The translations under genes were made by a program, and so were the position numbers. The notes under the pieces are model-generated. The model was not told the origin of the DNA. It made no database searches and saw only the letters and a program-made list of their open reading frames with translations. This document shows positions 27,829 to 35,545 of a DNA stretch of 64,000 nt, in pieces; position 1 is the stretch's first letter, and each line of letters opens with the position of its first letter. Source of the DNA: Mycolicibacterium phlei. GTDB lineage: Bacteria; Actinomycetota; Actinomycetes; Mycobacteriales; Mycobacteriaceae. The stretch spans positions 2,356,001-2,420,000 of the forward strand of contig NZ_CP014475.1 of the NCBI RefSeq assembly GCF_001583415.1, in the 5' to 3' direction.

Positions 27829-29283
27829 CTAGGACAGCGGCTCCGCGCAGATCGTGGTCTGCAGCTCCACGTACTCCGAGAGCCCCTCGACTCCGAACTC
27901 CCGCCCGATACCGGACTTCTTGAACCCGCCGAACGGCATCGTGGTGTCGAGCGTGTACATGTTGACTCCGTAAGTGCCCGTGCGGATCCGGGCGGCGATC
28001 TGCAGGCCGTGCGCGGTGTCGGCGGTCCACACCGACCCGGCCAGACCGTAGTCGCTGTCGTTGGCGATGCGTACCGCGTCGTCCTCGTCGTGGTAGGTGA
28101 GCACGGTCAGCACCGGGCCGAAGATCTCCTCGCGGGCGATCGTCATCTTGTTGGTGGCATCGGCGAACAGGGTGGGCCGCACGTACCAGCCGCGATCACG
28201 CGGAGAATCGGTGCCGCCCACCACGATTCGCGCACCCTCCTCGACACCCGACCGGATGTAGCCCAGTACGCGCTGCTGCTGGCGCTGGGACACCAGCGGG
28301 CCGATGTCGGTGGTCTCGTCGGCCGGGTCGCCGACGTTCAGCCCGGACATCATCGTGGCCAGCCCGTCGACCACGTCGTCGTGCCTGCGGGGGCTGACCA
28401 GGATCCGCGTCTGCGCCACGCAGGCCTGCCCGTTGTTCATCAGGCTGGCCGTCCTGAGCTGTTCGACGGTGTGGTCGATGTCGGCGTCGTCGAGGATGAT
28501 CGCCGCCGACTTACCGCCCAACTCCAGGCTCACCCGCTTGAGCTGCTCGCCGCAGATCGCGGCGATGCGCTGCCCGGTCGCCGACGATCCGGTGAACGCG
28601 ACCTTGTCCACCCCGGGATGGCGCACCAGCGCCTCGCCGGTCTCCCGGCCGCCCGGCAGGATCGACACCACCCCCTCGGGCAGGCCGATCTCGTCGAGCA
28701 TCTCGGCCAGCCACATCGCGTCGATCGGCGTCTCGGGCGCGGGTTTGACCACCACCGTGCAGCCGGCCAGCAGGGCGGGGATCAGCTTCGGCATGATCAG
28801 GAACTGCGGCACGTTCCACGGCACGATCGCGGCCACCACACCGACCGGTGCGCGCCGGATGTGGGCGTCGCCGAACAGGCCGAGCCGGCGCTCCACCCAC
28901 GGGAAGTCGCGCGCGAGATCGATGTTCAGGTACATCTGCGCCACCGCTCCGGTGGCCTGACCCATCCGGCTGAAGCTGCGGGGCGAGCCCATCTCCGCGG
29001 TGATGAGATCAGCCATCTCATCGGTGTGTTCGGCGTACAGCGCGGCCAGTCGCTCGACCGCGGCGATCCGCTCGTCGACGTCCAGCCGCGGCCACGGCCC
29101 CTCATCGAACGCGGCGCGGGCGGCCTGGACGGCGCGGTCGACGTCGGCGGGTGACGCGTGCGGTACCTCGCCGATCGGTTCCTCGGTGTGCGGCGAGATC
29201 ACGCTGATGCGTTCGGACGTCGCAGGTTTTCGCCACCGGCCTCCGATGAAGAGGTCGTCGTACACCAGGGATCGCATCGTCAC
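27829..29283 (-). CDS. Aldehyde dehydrogenase family protein
   Basis: The 484-residue NAD(P)-dependent ALDH has VPWNVPQF, VVKPAPETP, FTGSSATGQRI (cofactor loop), the general base Glu in ELGGKSAA and catalytic Cys in NNGQACVAQ (about residue 288), followed by EEIFGPVL and the GGFKKSGIGRE end. It oxidises an aldehyde to an acid. It converges on the MaoC genes (28 bp gap), so it is a separate transcript. The promoter lies in the AT-rich 29284-29340 gap. It plausibly completes an alcohol-aldehyde-acid series with the island's P450 and SDR enzymes. Confidence 0.93.
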   Translation of the reverse strand: MTMRSLVYDDLFIGGRWRKPATSERISVISPHTEEPIGEVPHASPADVDRAVQAARAAFDEGPWPRLDVDERIAAVERLAALYAEHTDEMADLITAEMGSPRSFSRMGQATGAVAQMYLNIDLARDFPWVERRLGLFGDAHIRRAPVGVVAAIVPWNVPQFLIMPKLIPALLAGCTVVVKPAPETPIDAMWLAEMLDEIGLPEGVVSILPGGRETGEALVRHPGVDKVAFTGSSATGQRIAAICGEQLKRVSLELGGKSAAIILDDADIDHTVEQLRTASLMNNGQACVAQTRILVSPRRHDDVVDGLATMMSGLNVGDPADETTDIGPLVSQRQQQRVLGYIRSGVEEGARIVVGGTDSPRDRGWYVRPTLFADATNKMTIAREEIFGPVLTVLTYHDEDDAVRIANDSDYGLAGSVWTADTAHGLQIAARIRTGTYGVNMYTLDTTMPFGGFKKSGIGREFGVEGLSEYVELQTTICAEPLS

Positions 29284-29357
29284 CGTCCGCCCTGAAATCG
29301 GCTATTAATGCAAAGATAACAATTCCGGGGCGCGTGTTTGCGAAATCGCGAACCGTC

Positions 29358-29759
29358 TCAGGCGGGCCGCTGGCCGTCCTCACCAGGGGTGTCGAGCACG
29401 CTGACCGGCATGCCGTACGGCAGGAACCGCACCCTGCGCCGGGGATCGGTGTTGTCCTTGTTGGCGCGCAGCGCATCCAGCTCGGTCGGATACACCTGCT
29501 CGATGTGCGCGCCGCCGTCGTCGTCGACGGTGTAGATCGCCCAGACACCGTCGCCGGTCTCCCCGGTGGTCTCGGGTTCGCGGCGGGGCCGCGCCGTGCG
29601 GGTGAACTCGTCGATCAGGCCGGCCCAGCCCGCGCGCTCACCGGAGGTGGTGAGGAACCGGCCGAGGCCGTCGAGTGCGTCGCGCACCCCCTCCCCGGCC
29701 TCACGGACCACGCGGTCGAGGTCCTCCGGGTCGAATCCGAACGGTCCGTTGCTGGTCAT
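29358..29759 (-). CDS. Conserved actinobacterial protein, unknown function
   Basis: The 133-residue protein starts MTSNGPFGFDPEDLDRVVREA, with a helical N-half (DPEDLDRVVREAGEGVRDALDGLGRFL) and a C-half of beta-turn type (VWAIYTVDDDGGAHIEQVYPTELDALRANKDN, VRFLPYGMPVSVLD). No signal or membrane segment is present. GAGGAGGAA lies before the ATG at 29759, which decides the start. I recognise no enzyme motif. The acidic, basic-free C-half looks like a small fold conserved in mycobacteria. Confidence 0.7.
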   Translation of the reverse strand: MTSNGPFGFDPEDLDRVVREAGEGVRDALDGLGRFLTTSGERAGWAGLIDEFTRTARPRREPETTGETGDGVWAIYTVDDDGGAHIEQVYPTELDALRANKDNTDPRRRVRFLPYGMPVSVLDTPGEDGQRPA

Positions 29760-29861
29760 GGCGGTTCCTCCTCGCGACGCGCGGCGATGCGCTCGCCTCC
29801 AGTGTGCCCGCCGCGGCACCGGTAGTCGACTAAGTGCGCGCGGGGTGATAGGCATCCGGTT

Positions 29862-30674
29862 ATGGCGATCTCACCGGCGGATGCACTCACCGCCGTCGAG
29901 CGGTCCCCGACGGCGGTCGCCGCCCACGACCGCGCGGCCTGGGTCGGGGCGTTCACACCCGACGGCGTCGTCGAGGACCCGGTCGGCTCGGCGCCGCATC
30001 GCGGCACCACCGCGCTGACCCGCTTCTACGACACCTTCATCGGGCCGCGCCGGATCGTCTTCCACCGCGACGTCGACCTCGTCGTCGACACTACGGTGAT
30101 CCGGGACCTCGAACTGGAGGTGACGATGACGGCCGGGGTGACGATGCGCATCCCGGCCTACCTGCGCTACCAGGTCGCCGCCGACGGTGCCGAGGTGAAA
30201 ATCGCTGAGATGGCGGCCTATTGGGAGCTGCCGGCGATGATCGGGCAGTTCCTGCGCAGCGGTGTGCGCGCGGTCCCCGCGGGCCTGCAGTTGGGCCGGG
30301 GACTGCTGACCAACCAGGGCGCACTCGGCACCCTCGGGTTCCTCAACGGGCTGCGCGGCGTCGGGCCGCAGGCCAAACGGCGGTTCGGCGACTTCCTGTC
30401 GGCCGTGCGCGCCGGCGACGAACTCGGGCTGCGCCGCTGGCTGGGCGGCGACATCCACATCACCGCCGGTGAGCACACCCCGATGAGCCGCGCCGAGCTG
30501 CTCGACAGGCTGGCGGGCACCCGGCCGCGCAAACTGATCGCATCGGGCTACCACCTGGCCGCCGGGCTGGACGGGCCCGACGGGCGCGCGGTGCTGATCG
30601 CCGACGTGACGGTCAAACCCCTGGTGATCCGCCGCCTGCGCTACTACCGCGACACCGGCGGCGCGGACCGCTGA
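29862..30674 (+). CDS. Two-domain NTF2/ketosteroid-isomerase-like protein
   Basis: The 270-residue protein appears to have two NTF2-like halves. One is about 1-125 (VAAHDRAAWVGAFTPDGVVEDPVGSAPHRG, then DTFIGPRRIVFHRDVDLVVD). The other is about 180-265 (FLSAVRAGDELGLRRWLGGDIHITAGEHTPMSRAELLDRLAG). Between them is a short hydrophobic-amphipathic link. Single NTF2 domains include steroid isomerases and polyketide cyclases. No catalytic residue is confidently placed here. Unknown substrate. Confidence 0.75.
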   Translation: MAISPADALTAVERSPTAVAAHDRAAWVGAFTPDGVVEDPVGSAPHRGTTALTRFYDTFIGPRRIVFHRDVDLVVDTTVIRDLELEVTMTAGVTMRIPAYLRYQVAADGAEVKIAEMAAYWELPAMIGQFLRSGVRAVPAGLQLGRGLLTNQGALGTLGFLNGLRGVGPQAKRRFGDFLSAVRAGDELGLRRWLGGDIHITAGEHTPMSRAELLDRLAGTRPRKLIASGYHLAAGLDGPDGRAVLIADVTVKPLVIRRLRYYRDTGGADR

Positions 30675-30733
30675 GCGGGAATCGGACGCGTCGCGGCGGC
30701 GCGCCGCGACCGACATGAGACCGTATAGGCACC

Positions 30734-31297
30734 ATGTCCGCGCACGAAGAGATCACCTACGAGGAGTTCGGACGCCGGTTCTTCGAGGTCGCCGTGACCG
30801 AGGAACGGGTCGGCTCGGCGATCGCCGAGATCGCCGGCGACGAGTTCGAGATCGGCCCGATCGCGCAGGGGCCGGGCGGGTTCGCCCGGGTCACCGCCAA
30901 GGTCCGGATCCAGAAGCCCCGGCTGACCCGCGAGGTCGGCGAGATGATCACGTTCGCCATCCGGATTCCGCTGGAAATCGACATGATGGTCGACCTGCGC
31001 CTGGACAAACCGAAGTTCATGGTGTTCGGCGAGATCGCCCTGCGCGCCACCGCCCGCGCCGCCGAACCGCTGCTGCTCATCCTCGACGTGGAGAAACCCC
31101 GGCCGTCCGACATCGCCATCCACGTCACCTCGCAGTCGCTGCGCGCCGAGCTGGTGCGCATCATCGGTGGCATCGACGGCGAGATCCGCCGGTTCATCGC
31201 CGCGCACGTGGCCGGCGAGATCGACAGTCCTGGGGCGCAGAAAGCCAAGGTCATCGACGTCGGCGCCACCATCGACACCGCCTGGACGGGTGTCTGA
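30734..31297 (+). CDS. Conserved mycobacterial protein, unknown function
   Basis: The 187-residue protein is hydrophilic at its start (EEITYEEFGRRFFEVAV), then holds beta-rich stretches (ARVTAKVRIQKPRLTREV, MITFAIRIPLEIDMMVDLRL, KFMVFGEIALRATARA). It ends with amphipathic helices (LRAELVRIIGGIDGEIRRFIAAHVAGEI). This alternation suggests a START/polyketide-cyclase-like or lipid-binding fold, but I cannot assign a family. It lacks signal and membrane segments. The next gene follows 25 bp later. Confidence 0.7.
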   Translation: MSAHEEITYEEFGRRFFEVAVTEERVGSAIAEIAGDEFEIGPIAQGPGGFARVTAKVRIQKPRLTREVGEMITFAIRIPLEIDMMVDLRLDKPKFMVFGEIALRATARAAEPLLLILDVEKPRPSDIAIHVTSQSLRAELVRIIGGIDGEIRRFIAAHVAGEIDSPGAQKAKVIDVGATIDTAWTGV

Positions 31298-31322
31298 GCG
31301 TCCGGCGACGTACGATGCCCGG

Positions 31323-31700
31323 GTGCTGTCCAAACCCGTAACGACGCTCGCGCTGACCACCGGACTCCTCGCCGCGGCCGCCGTCGTCGCCGCCCCCGCC
31401 CAGGCCGACCCCGTCGAGGACGCGTTCCTCAACGCCGTCGCCGAGGCCGGGGTCGTGATGGGGGACCCGAACCGCGCGGTCGCGGTGGGCCACGAGGTCT
31501 GCCCGATGCTCGCCGAACCGGGTCAGAACGCCGCCAACGTGGCGGCCAAGGTCGCCGACATGGGCGGCATGTCGCTCGGCCCGGCGACCATGTTCACCGG
31601 CATCGCGATCTCGATGTTCTGCCCGGCGATGGTCAGCTCGATCGCCAACGGTCAGTCCCCGATCCCGCTGCCGATCCTGCAGAACCTCATCGGGATTTAG
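31323..31700 (+). CDS. DUF732-like secreted protein
   Basis: The 125-residue protein has a signal peptide to about residue 28 (VVAAPAQA), then DPVEDAFLNAVAEAGVVMGDPNRAVAVGHEVCPML, which is the DUF732 pattern. The last part has a second cysteine (SMFCPAMVSS). The GTG at 31323 sets the signal correctly. It overlaps the 3' end of the convergent SGNH hydrolase by 14 bp. Role unknown, as for the family. Confidence 0.82.
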   Translation: MLSKPVTTLALTTGLLAAAAVVAAPAQADPVEDAFLNAVAEAGVVMGDPNRAVAVGHEVCPMLAEPGQNAANVAAKVADMGGMSLGPATMFTGIAISMFCPAMVSSIANGQSPIPLPILQNLIGI

Positions 31701-32472
31701 CCGCCGGGCGCGCCGGTGCCAGCTGCGGACGCTTGGGCTCCCGGCCGTCGCCGGTCGAGCGGCCCTGCAGATGCCGCCACGCCCACGGCAGCAGCATGTG
31801 GCGGGTCCACTGCAGCTGCGCGTACACCTGCTCCCGCAGCGTCGCCCGCTGCGGCGGCCCGGACGCGTGCGCCCAGTCGTGGCTGCCGCCGGGCAGCCCG
31901 AGCGCCTCGACCGCGGCCTCGGTGAACCGGATGTGCCCGAGCGTCGAGCCGTGCACCCGGTCGTCGCTCCAGGTGTCCAGCTCCGTCATCGACGGTGCCG
32001 CGTACAGGTCGACCAGCGCGAAACCGTGCCGCTCGGTGGCGCCGCGGATGGTGTCGTTGATCCGGTGCACCCGGCCCGCGATCAGCCGCCCGACCGGCAG
32101 GATCCGGGTGACGTCCGGGAACGTCGTGGTGGCGACCGTCGCCCCGGTGCCGGCCAGCGTGTCGTACACCTCGTCGAGCAGGCGCAGCGCGGTGTCGAAG
32201 TTGCGGCCCGGGCGGGTCACATCGTTCATCCCCACGCACACCGTGACCAGGTCTGGTTCCATCTCCAGCGCCCTGGGCAGCTGCTCGTCGAGGACGTCGC
32301 GGATCCGGCGGCCCCGCACCGCGAGGTTGGCGTAGTGCAAGCCCGGGCAGTGCGAGTCGATGATCTCGGCGAGACGGTCGGCGAACCCGACCAGCCCGAC
32401 GGAATCGTCGCCGTCCCACAGCCCTTCGGTCTGACTGTCGCCGATGGCGACGTAACGGGAGAACGCAACCAC
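31687..32472 (-). CDS. SGNH/GDSL-family hydrolase
   Basis: The 261-residue enzyme has the four SGNH blocks: GDSQTEG (Ser13 nucleophile), NLAVRGRR, GMNDVTRPG and DDRVHGSTLGH (Asp-x-x-His). It has no signal peptide. These proteins cleave esters or thioesters of lipids and sugars. Its C-terminal tail (about 40 residues, basic, Pro-rich) is probably disordered. The start ATG at 32472 lies before an ordinary ribosome site. It is tail-to-tail with the DUF732 gene. Confidence 0.88.
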   Translation of the reverse strand: MVAFSRYVAIGDSQTEGLWDGDDSVGLVGFADRLAEIIDSHCPGLHYANLAVRGRRIRDVLDEQLPRALEMEPDLVTVCVGMNDVTRPGRNFDTALRLLDEVYDTLAGTGATVATTTFPDVTRILPVGRLIAGRVHRINDTIRGATERHGFALVDLYAAPSMTELDTWSDDRVHGSTLGHIRFTEAAVEALGLPGGSHDWAHASGPPQRATLREQVYAQLQWTRHMLLPWAWRHLQGRSTGDGREPKRPQLAPARPAAKSR

Positions 32473-32482
32473 GCCAAATAAC

Positions 32483-33430
32483 CTAATCCCGCAGCGCCTG
32501 GCTCACCTGCGGTGCTCCCGCCGACGCGGCCAGCTCGCGGTGCCGGTCGTTGACCTGTGCGCCCGCCGCGCGCAGCAGGGTCACCACCTCGCAGACCGCA
32601 CCGGACCGGTAGCCGTGCGGCTCGGCGGCCACCGACCACCACGCCATCAGCGCGTCCAGCCCGCGCGCCGGCTCCGCACCCAGGTCCAGCAGCGTGGCCA
32701 CGGTGGCCGGCAGCAGCGACCGGGCGGCGTGCTCGATCGGCTGGGTGCCGCCGGGCAGTGCGGCGTGCACCGAGGCGCCGGCGTCGACCAGGGCGCGCAC
32801 CATCTCCGGGTTGACGTGGTCGGCGTCTCCGGCCAGCACGTGCAGCGGTGTCGCCCCCGCCGAGTCCCGCACCATCGGGTCCACACCGCGGGCCAGCGCG
32901 TGGCGCAGCGCCATGCCGCGGCCGGTCCGCACGATCTCGTGCAGGATCGTGGTGAACCGGTCTCCGCGCGCCGACAGCTCGATACGGCGTCCCGCGTCGG
33001 CGCCCGCGTCGATCAGGGCCACCGCGATGCCGTGGCCCAGCGACCGCACCGCGTACCACAGCGGCGACGCGCCGCACGGGTCCACCGGGTCCGGGTCGAA
33101 ACCCCACGCCAAAAGCTCGATCACCGACGAGTCGCCCCGGCTGGCGCGCTCGAACAGCTCGAGCTGGTCATCGGGCAGCGGCCGCGTCCACGAGGGCGGG
33201 GTCACACCGAGCGCGTCGAGCACGCGCAGGGCGGCGTCGCGGCGGGCACCCAGGTCGAACCACGGCCACGGCCCCTCACCCTTGGCGAGGAAGTCACCCA
33301 CGGCGGTCCGTGACTCGGAGACCGCCAGCCGGCCGCCGTCGTCGTACTCGGTGCGGAACACCAGCTCGTCGCCGTGGTGTGAGATGACCACGGAGGCGGG
33401 CCCGTCGGCGTAGCGGGCGAGTTCGACCAC
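32483..33430 (-). CDS. Ankyrin-repeat protein
   Basis: Taking GTG 33430 as start gives about 315 residues (VVELARYADGPASVVISHH). The first ~95 residues form a globular domain with WPWFDLGARRDAALRVLDALG. From there ankyrin units follow: ELFERASRGDSSVIELLAWGFDPDPVDPCGASPLWYAV, ALIDAGADAG, RHALARGVDPMVRDSAGATPLHVLAGDAD, and VRALVDAGASVH. A start further upstream would overlap the small gene at 33513, so it is rejected. Ankyrin repeats bind proteins; the partner is unknown. It lies 10 bp upstream of the SGNH gene on the same strand and may be co-transcribed. Confidence 0.72.
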   Translation of the reverse strand: MVELARYADGPASVVISHHGDELVFRTEYDDGGRLAVSESRTAVGDFLAKGEGPWPWFDLGARRDAALRVLDALGVTPPSWTRPLPDDQLELFERASRGDSSVIELLAWGFDPDPVDPCGASPLWYAVRSLGHGIAVALIDAGADAGRRIELSARGDRFTTILHEIVRTGRGMALRHALARGVDPMVRDSAGATPLHVLAGDADHVNPEMVRALVDAGASVHAALPGGTQPIEHAARSLLPATVATLLDLGAEPARGLDALMAWWSVAAEPHGYRSGAVCEVVTLLRAAGAQVNDRHRELAASAGAPQVSQALRD

Positions 33431-33512
33431 CTCGCGATTCTGCCCAAACCCCGCACAGGCGCGGTGCTCGGGGTGAGATTTCAAACGCCGTCGCGCGGGT
33501 ACCTGTGACGGC

Positions 33513-33704
33513 ATGGCTACATATCGCGTGTTGAACCCGCAGGGTGACGTCGTCGACAGCAAGGACATCTCCAGTGCCGACGACGCCCACGCCTGGTTCG
33601 TCGACCAGAAGGCCGAACCCGAACTCGGGTGGCGCATGGAGGTCAAGAATGACGACGGCGGGTGGGACTTCTTCGACAGCAGCGAAGGCGACCGCAAGTA
33701 CTGA
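33513..33704 (+). CDS. Small conserved protein, unknown function
   Basis: The 63-residue product MATYRVLNPQGDVVDSKDIS has no signal or membrane segment. It is acidic at the end (DDGGWDFFDSSEGD), with a compact beta-alpha pattern (ADDAHAWFVDQKAE and WRMEVKNDD). The start is preceded by only a weak GTGACGGC-like site. I know it only as a short protein conserved in actinobacteria. Its role is unknown. Confidence 0.65.
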   Translation: MATYRVLNPQGDVVDSKDISSADDAHAWFVDQKAEPELGWRMEVKNDDGGWDFFDSSEGDRKY

Positions 33705-33743
33705 CCCGCCGTTAGGCACCACGGGGGCGCATCATGGGGGTGT

Positions 33744-34235
33744 ATGCCGAAACGAAGTGCCGGGCTGCTGCTGTACCGGATGACCGACGGGCGACTCGAA
33801 GTGCTGATCGGGCATCCGGGCGGACCGTTCTGGGCGCGCCGTGACGAGGGCGCGTGGTCGATTCCCAAGGGGGAGTACGACGACGGCGAGGACCCGTGGA
33901 CCGTGGCGCGCCGCGAGTTCGAGGAGGAGGTCGGCATGCCGGCGCCGGACGGCCCCCGGATCGCGTTCGACCCGGTGCGACAGCCCAGCGGCAAGATCGT
34001 CACCGTGTTCGCGGTGGCCGGTGATCTGGATCTGACGGGTGCGCACTCCAACACGTTCACGATGGAGTGGCCGAAAGGCTCGGGGCAGATCAGGGAGTTT
34101 CCCGAAATCGACCGGGTGGCTTGGGTTTCCGTGGAAGAGGCACGGTCGAAGCTGGTGAAGGGTCAGCGTCCGATCCTGGACCGGCTGGTGGCTGCGGTCG
34201 AAGGCGGCGAACCGGCCGGGTCTCTATCGCGTTGA
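33744..34235 (+). CDS. NUDIX hydrolase
   Basis: The 163-residue protein contains a full Nudix box, GEYDDGEDPWTVARREFEEE with VG after it, fitting G-x5-E-x7-R-E-x-x-E-E-x-G-x. N-terminal RSAGLLLYRM and VLIGHPGG fit the Nudix fold. It hydrolyses a nucleoside diphosphate linked to another group; the RREFEEE spacing is like ADP-ribose or diadenosine pyrophosphatases, but the substrate is not set. The 3' end overlaps the convergent NTF2-like gene by 146 bp. Confidence 0.9.
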   Translation: MPKRSAGLLLYRMTDGRLEVLIGHPGGPFWARRDEGAWSIPKGEYDDGEDPWTVARREFEEEVGMPAPDGPRIAFDPVRQPSGKIVTVFAVAGDLDLTGAHSNTFTMEWPKGSGQIREFPEIDRVAWVSVEEARSKLVKGQRPILDRLVAAVEGGEPAGSLSR

Positions 34236-34650
34236 TGGTCAGCGCGCGGCCGTGGATGCGCCACCCGGTCGCGGTGCGCAGGTAGGCGTCGTCGTAGCGC
34301 AGATGCCACACCAGGTCGGTGATCTGCTCGTCTGCGGCGGTCCAGTGGTGGGCGATGCAGGTGATGCGGCCCAGCGCGTGGTTGAGGTCCTCGCCGGGGG
34401 CGTACACCTCGCCGACGATCGCGTGCTCGGTGCGGGTCACCGCGGCCAGCGCGCCCAGCGCCGCCCGCACCCCGTCGCGGCCGCGGTGCACTGATACCGG
34501 CTCCAGGGAGCGCGGCGGGTCCGGGAGCCGCAGTTCCGCGGTGTCGGTGAACAACTCGGCCACGTCGTCGAAGCGCCGGTCGTCGACCGCGGAGGCGTAG
34601 ATGTGCACCAGGTCGGCCACCGCCAACCGGTCCGCCAGCGGCAGCGTCAC
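34090..34650 (-). CDS. NTF2/SnoaL-like protein with antisense tail
   Basis: The 186-residue protein starts at GTG 34650 inside the LLM gene's stop (GTGA). The NTF2-like domain runs to about residue 145 (LADRLAVADLVHIYASAVDDRRFDDVAELFTD, RTEHAIVGEVY, ITCIAHHWTA, WRIHGRALTINAIE). After that the frame continues for about 40 residues opposite the NUDIX gene (VRRLRPQPPAGPGSDAD), rich in Arg, Pro and Ala. This tail does not look like part of the fold and may be a stop lost by a recent change. A role with the coupled LLM oxidoreductase is likely. Confidence 0.72.
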   Translation of the reverse strand: MTLPLADRLAVADLVHIYASAVDDRRFDDVAELFTDTAELRLPDPPRSLEPVSVHRGRDGVRAALGALAAVTRTEHAIVGEVYAPGEDLNHALGRITCIAHHWTAADEQITDLVWHLRYDDAYLRTATGWRIHGRALTINAIETRPVRRLRPQPPAGPGSDADPSPASTVPLPRKPKPPGRFRETP

Positions 34651-35522
34651 GGGGTCAGCCCCAGCCGGTCGGCGCAGGCCGACAGCAGGTCGCGCGCCTC
34701 GTCGATGTCGGTGACCGGCGGCATCGCCAGGACCAGCCGGTCGGCTCCGAGCGCGGCCAGCCTCTCGGCGCGTTCGGCGTCGATCTTGGCAACCGCGTGG
34801 CCCAGCGACAGTTCCAGTGCGTCGGGGTCGCGGCCCGCGCGTTCGGCCTCCTCGCGCATCAGCGTCACCAGCCGCGTCAGGTCGGCGCCCGCCACCCCGA
34901 GCGGCTGGAACCCGTCGCCGAGCCGGCCGGCGCGCCGGGCTGCCGCGGAGCTGTGCCCGCCGATGTGAATCGGTATGGTGCCCAACGGTTTCGGGTAGCA
35001 CATCCCGTTCTCGAAGTCGAAGAACGTACCGTGGAAGTCGGCGCCGCCCGGTTCGTCGGCCCACAGCCGGCGCAGCACCGCGAGCTGCTCGTCGGCGCGC
35101 CGCCCGCGGGTGGCGAAATCCGTTCCGCAGGCTTCGATCTCCTCTTTGAGCCAGCCCATCCCCACGCACAGCCGCAGCCGTCCGCCGGACAGCACGTCGA
35201 CGGTGGCGAGCCGTTTGGCCAGCACCACCGGATGGTGGTTGGGCAGCACCAGCACCCCGGTCGCCAGCGTGAGCGTGGAGGTCCGGCCGGCCAGGAACGC
35301 CAGCAGATCCAGCGGGTCGGGCACGACGCAGTCGGCGGGCAGCTCGACGCGCCCGGAGGGGTCGTACGGGTAGACGCTGGCGTAGTGCGTCATCAGCACG
35401 GTGTGCTCGACCACGACGATCGACTCGAAGCCGCAGGCCTCCAGGTGCTGGGCGAACGCGGTCATGTACCCGGGGTCGGCGGTGACCCCGGCGGCGACGG
35501 GCGCGACCACTGCGTACTTCAT
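34647..35522 (-). CDS. LLM-class F420-type oxidoreductase
   Basis: The 291-residue protein has the luciferase-like monooxygenase features: AFAQHLEACGFESIVVVEH, VVPDPLDLLAFLAGRTSTLTLATGVLVLPNHHPVVLAK, and GGRLRLCVGMGWLKEE. This branch usually uses coenzyme F420 rather than FMN. It likely reduces or oxidises a small hydrophobic molecule. ATG 35522 is chosen because the frame before it has no fold. The product translation is coupled to the NTF2-like gene. Confidence 0.88.
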   Translation of the reverse strand: MKYAVVAPVAAGVTADPGYMTAFAQHLEACGFESIVVVEHTVLMTHYASVYPYDPSGRVELPADCVVPDPLDLLAFLAGRTSTLTLATGVLVLPNHHPVVLAKRLATVDVLSGGRLRLCVGMGWLKEEIEACGTDFATRGRRADEQLAVLRRLWADEPGGADFHGTFFDFENGMCYPKPLGTIPIHIGGHSSAAARRAGRLGDGFQPLGVAGADLTRLVTLMREEAERAGRDPDALELSLGHAVAKIDAERAERLAALGADRLVLAMPPVTDIDEARDLLSACADRLGLTP

Positions 35523-35545
35523 GCGGGGTGCCTCATGCGAGTGCC

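Noticed and set aside
15107..29283. Cholesterol ring-degradation (KstR) cluster
   Set aside because: No hsa, kshB or mce genes are present and I found no KstR box in the island; the three shared sites are of another type.
33431..34060. 210-residue N-terminal extension of the ankyrin protein
   Set aside because: It would cover the small 63-residue gene and part of the NUDIX gene on the other strand and has no fold.
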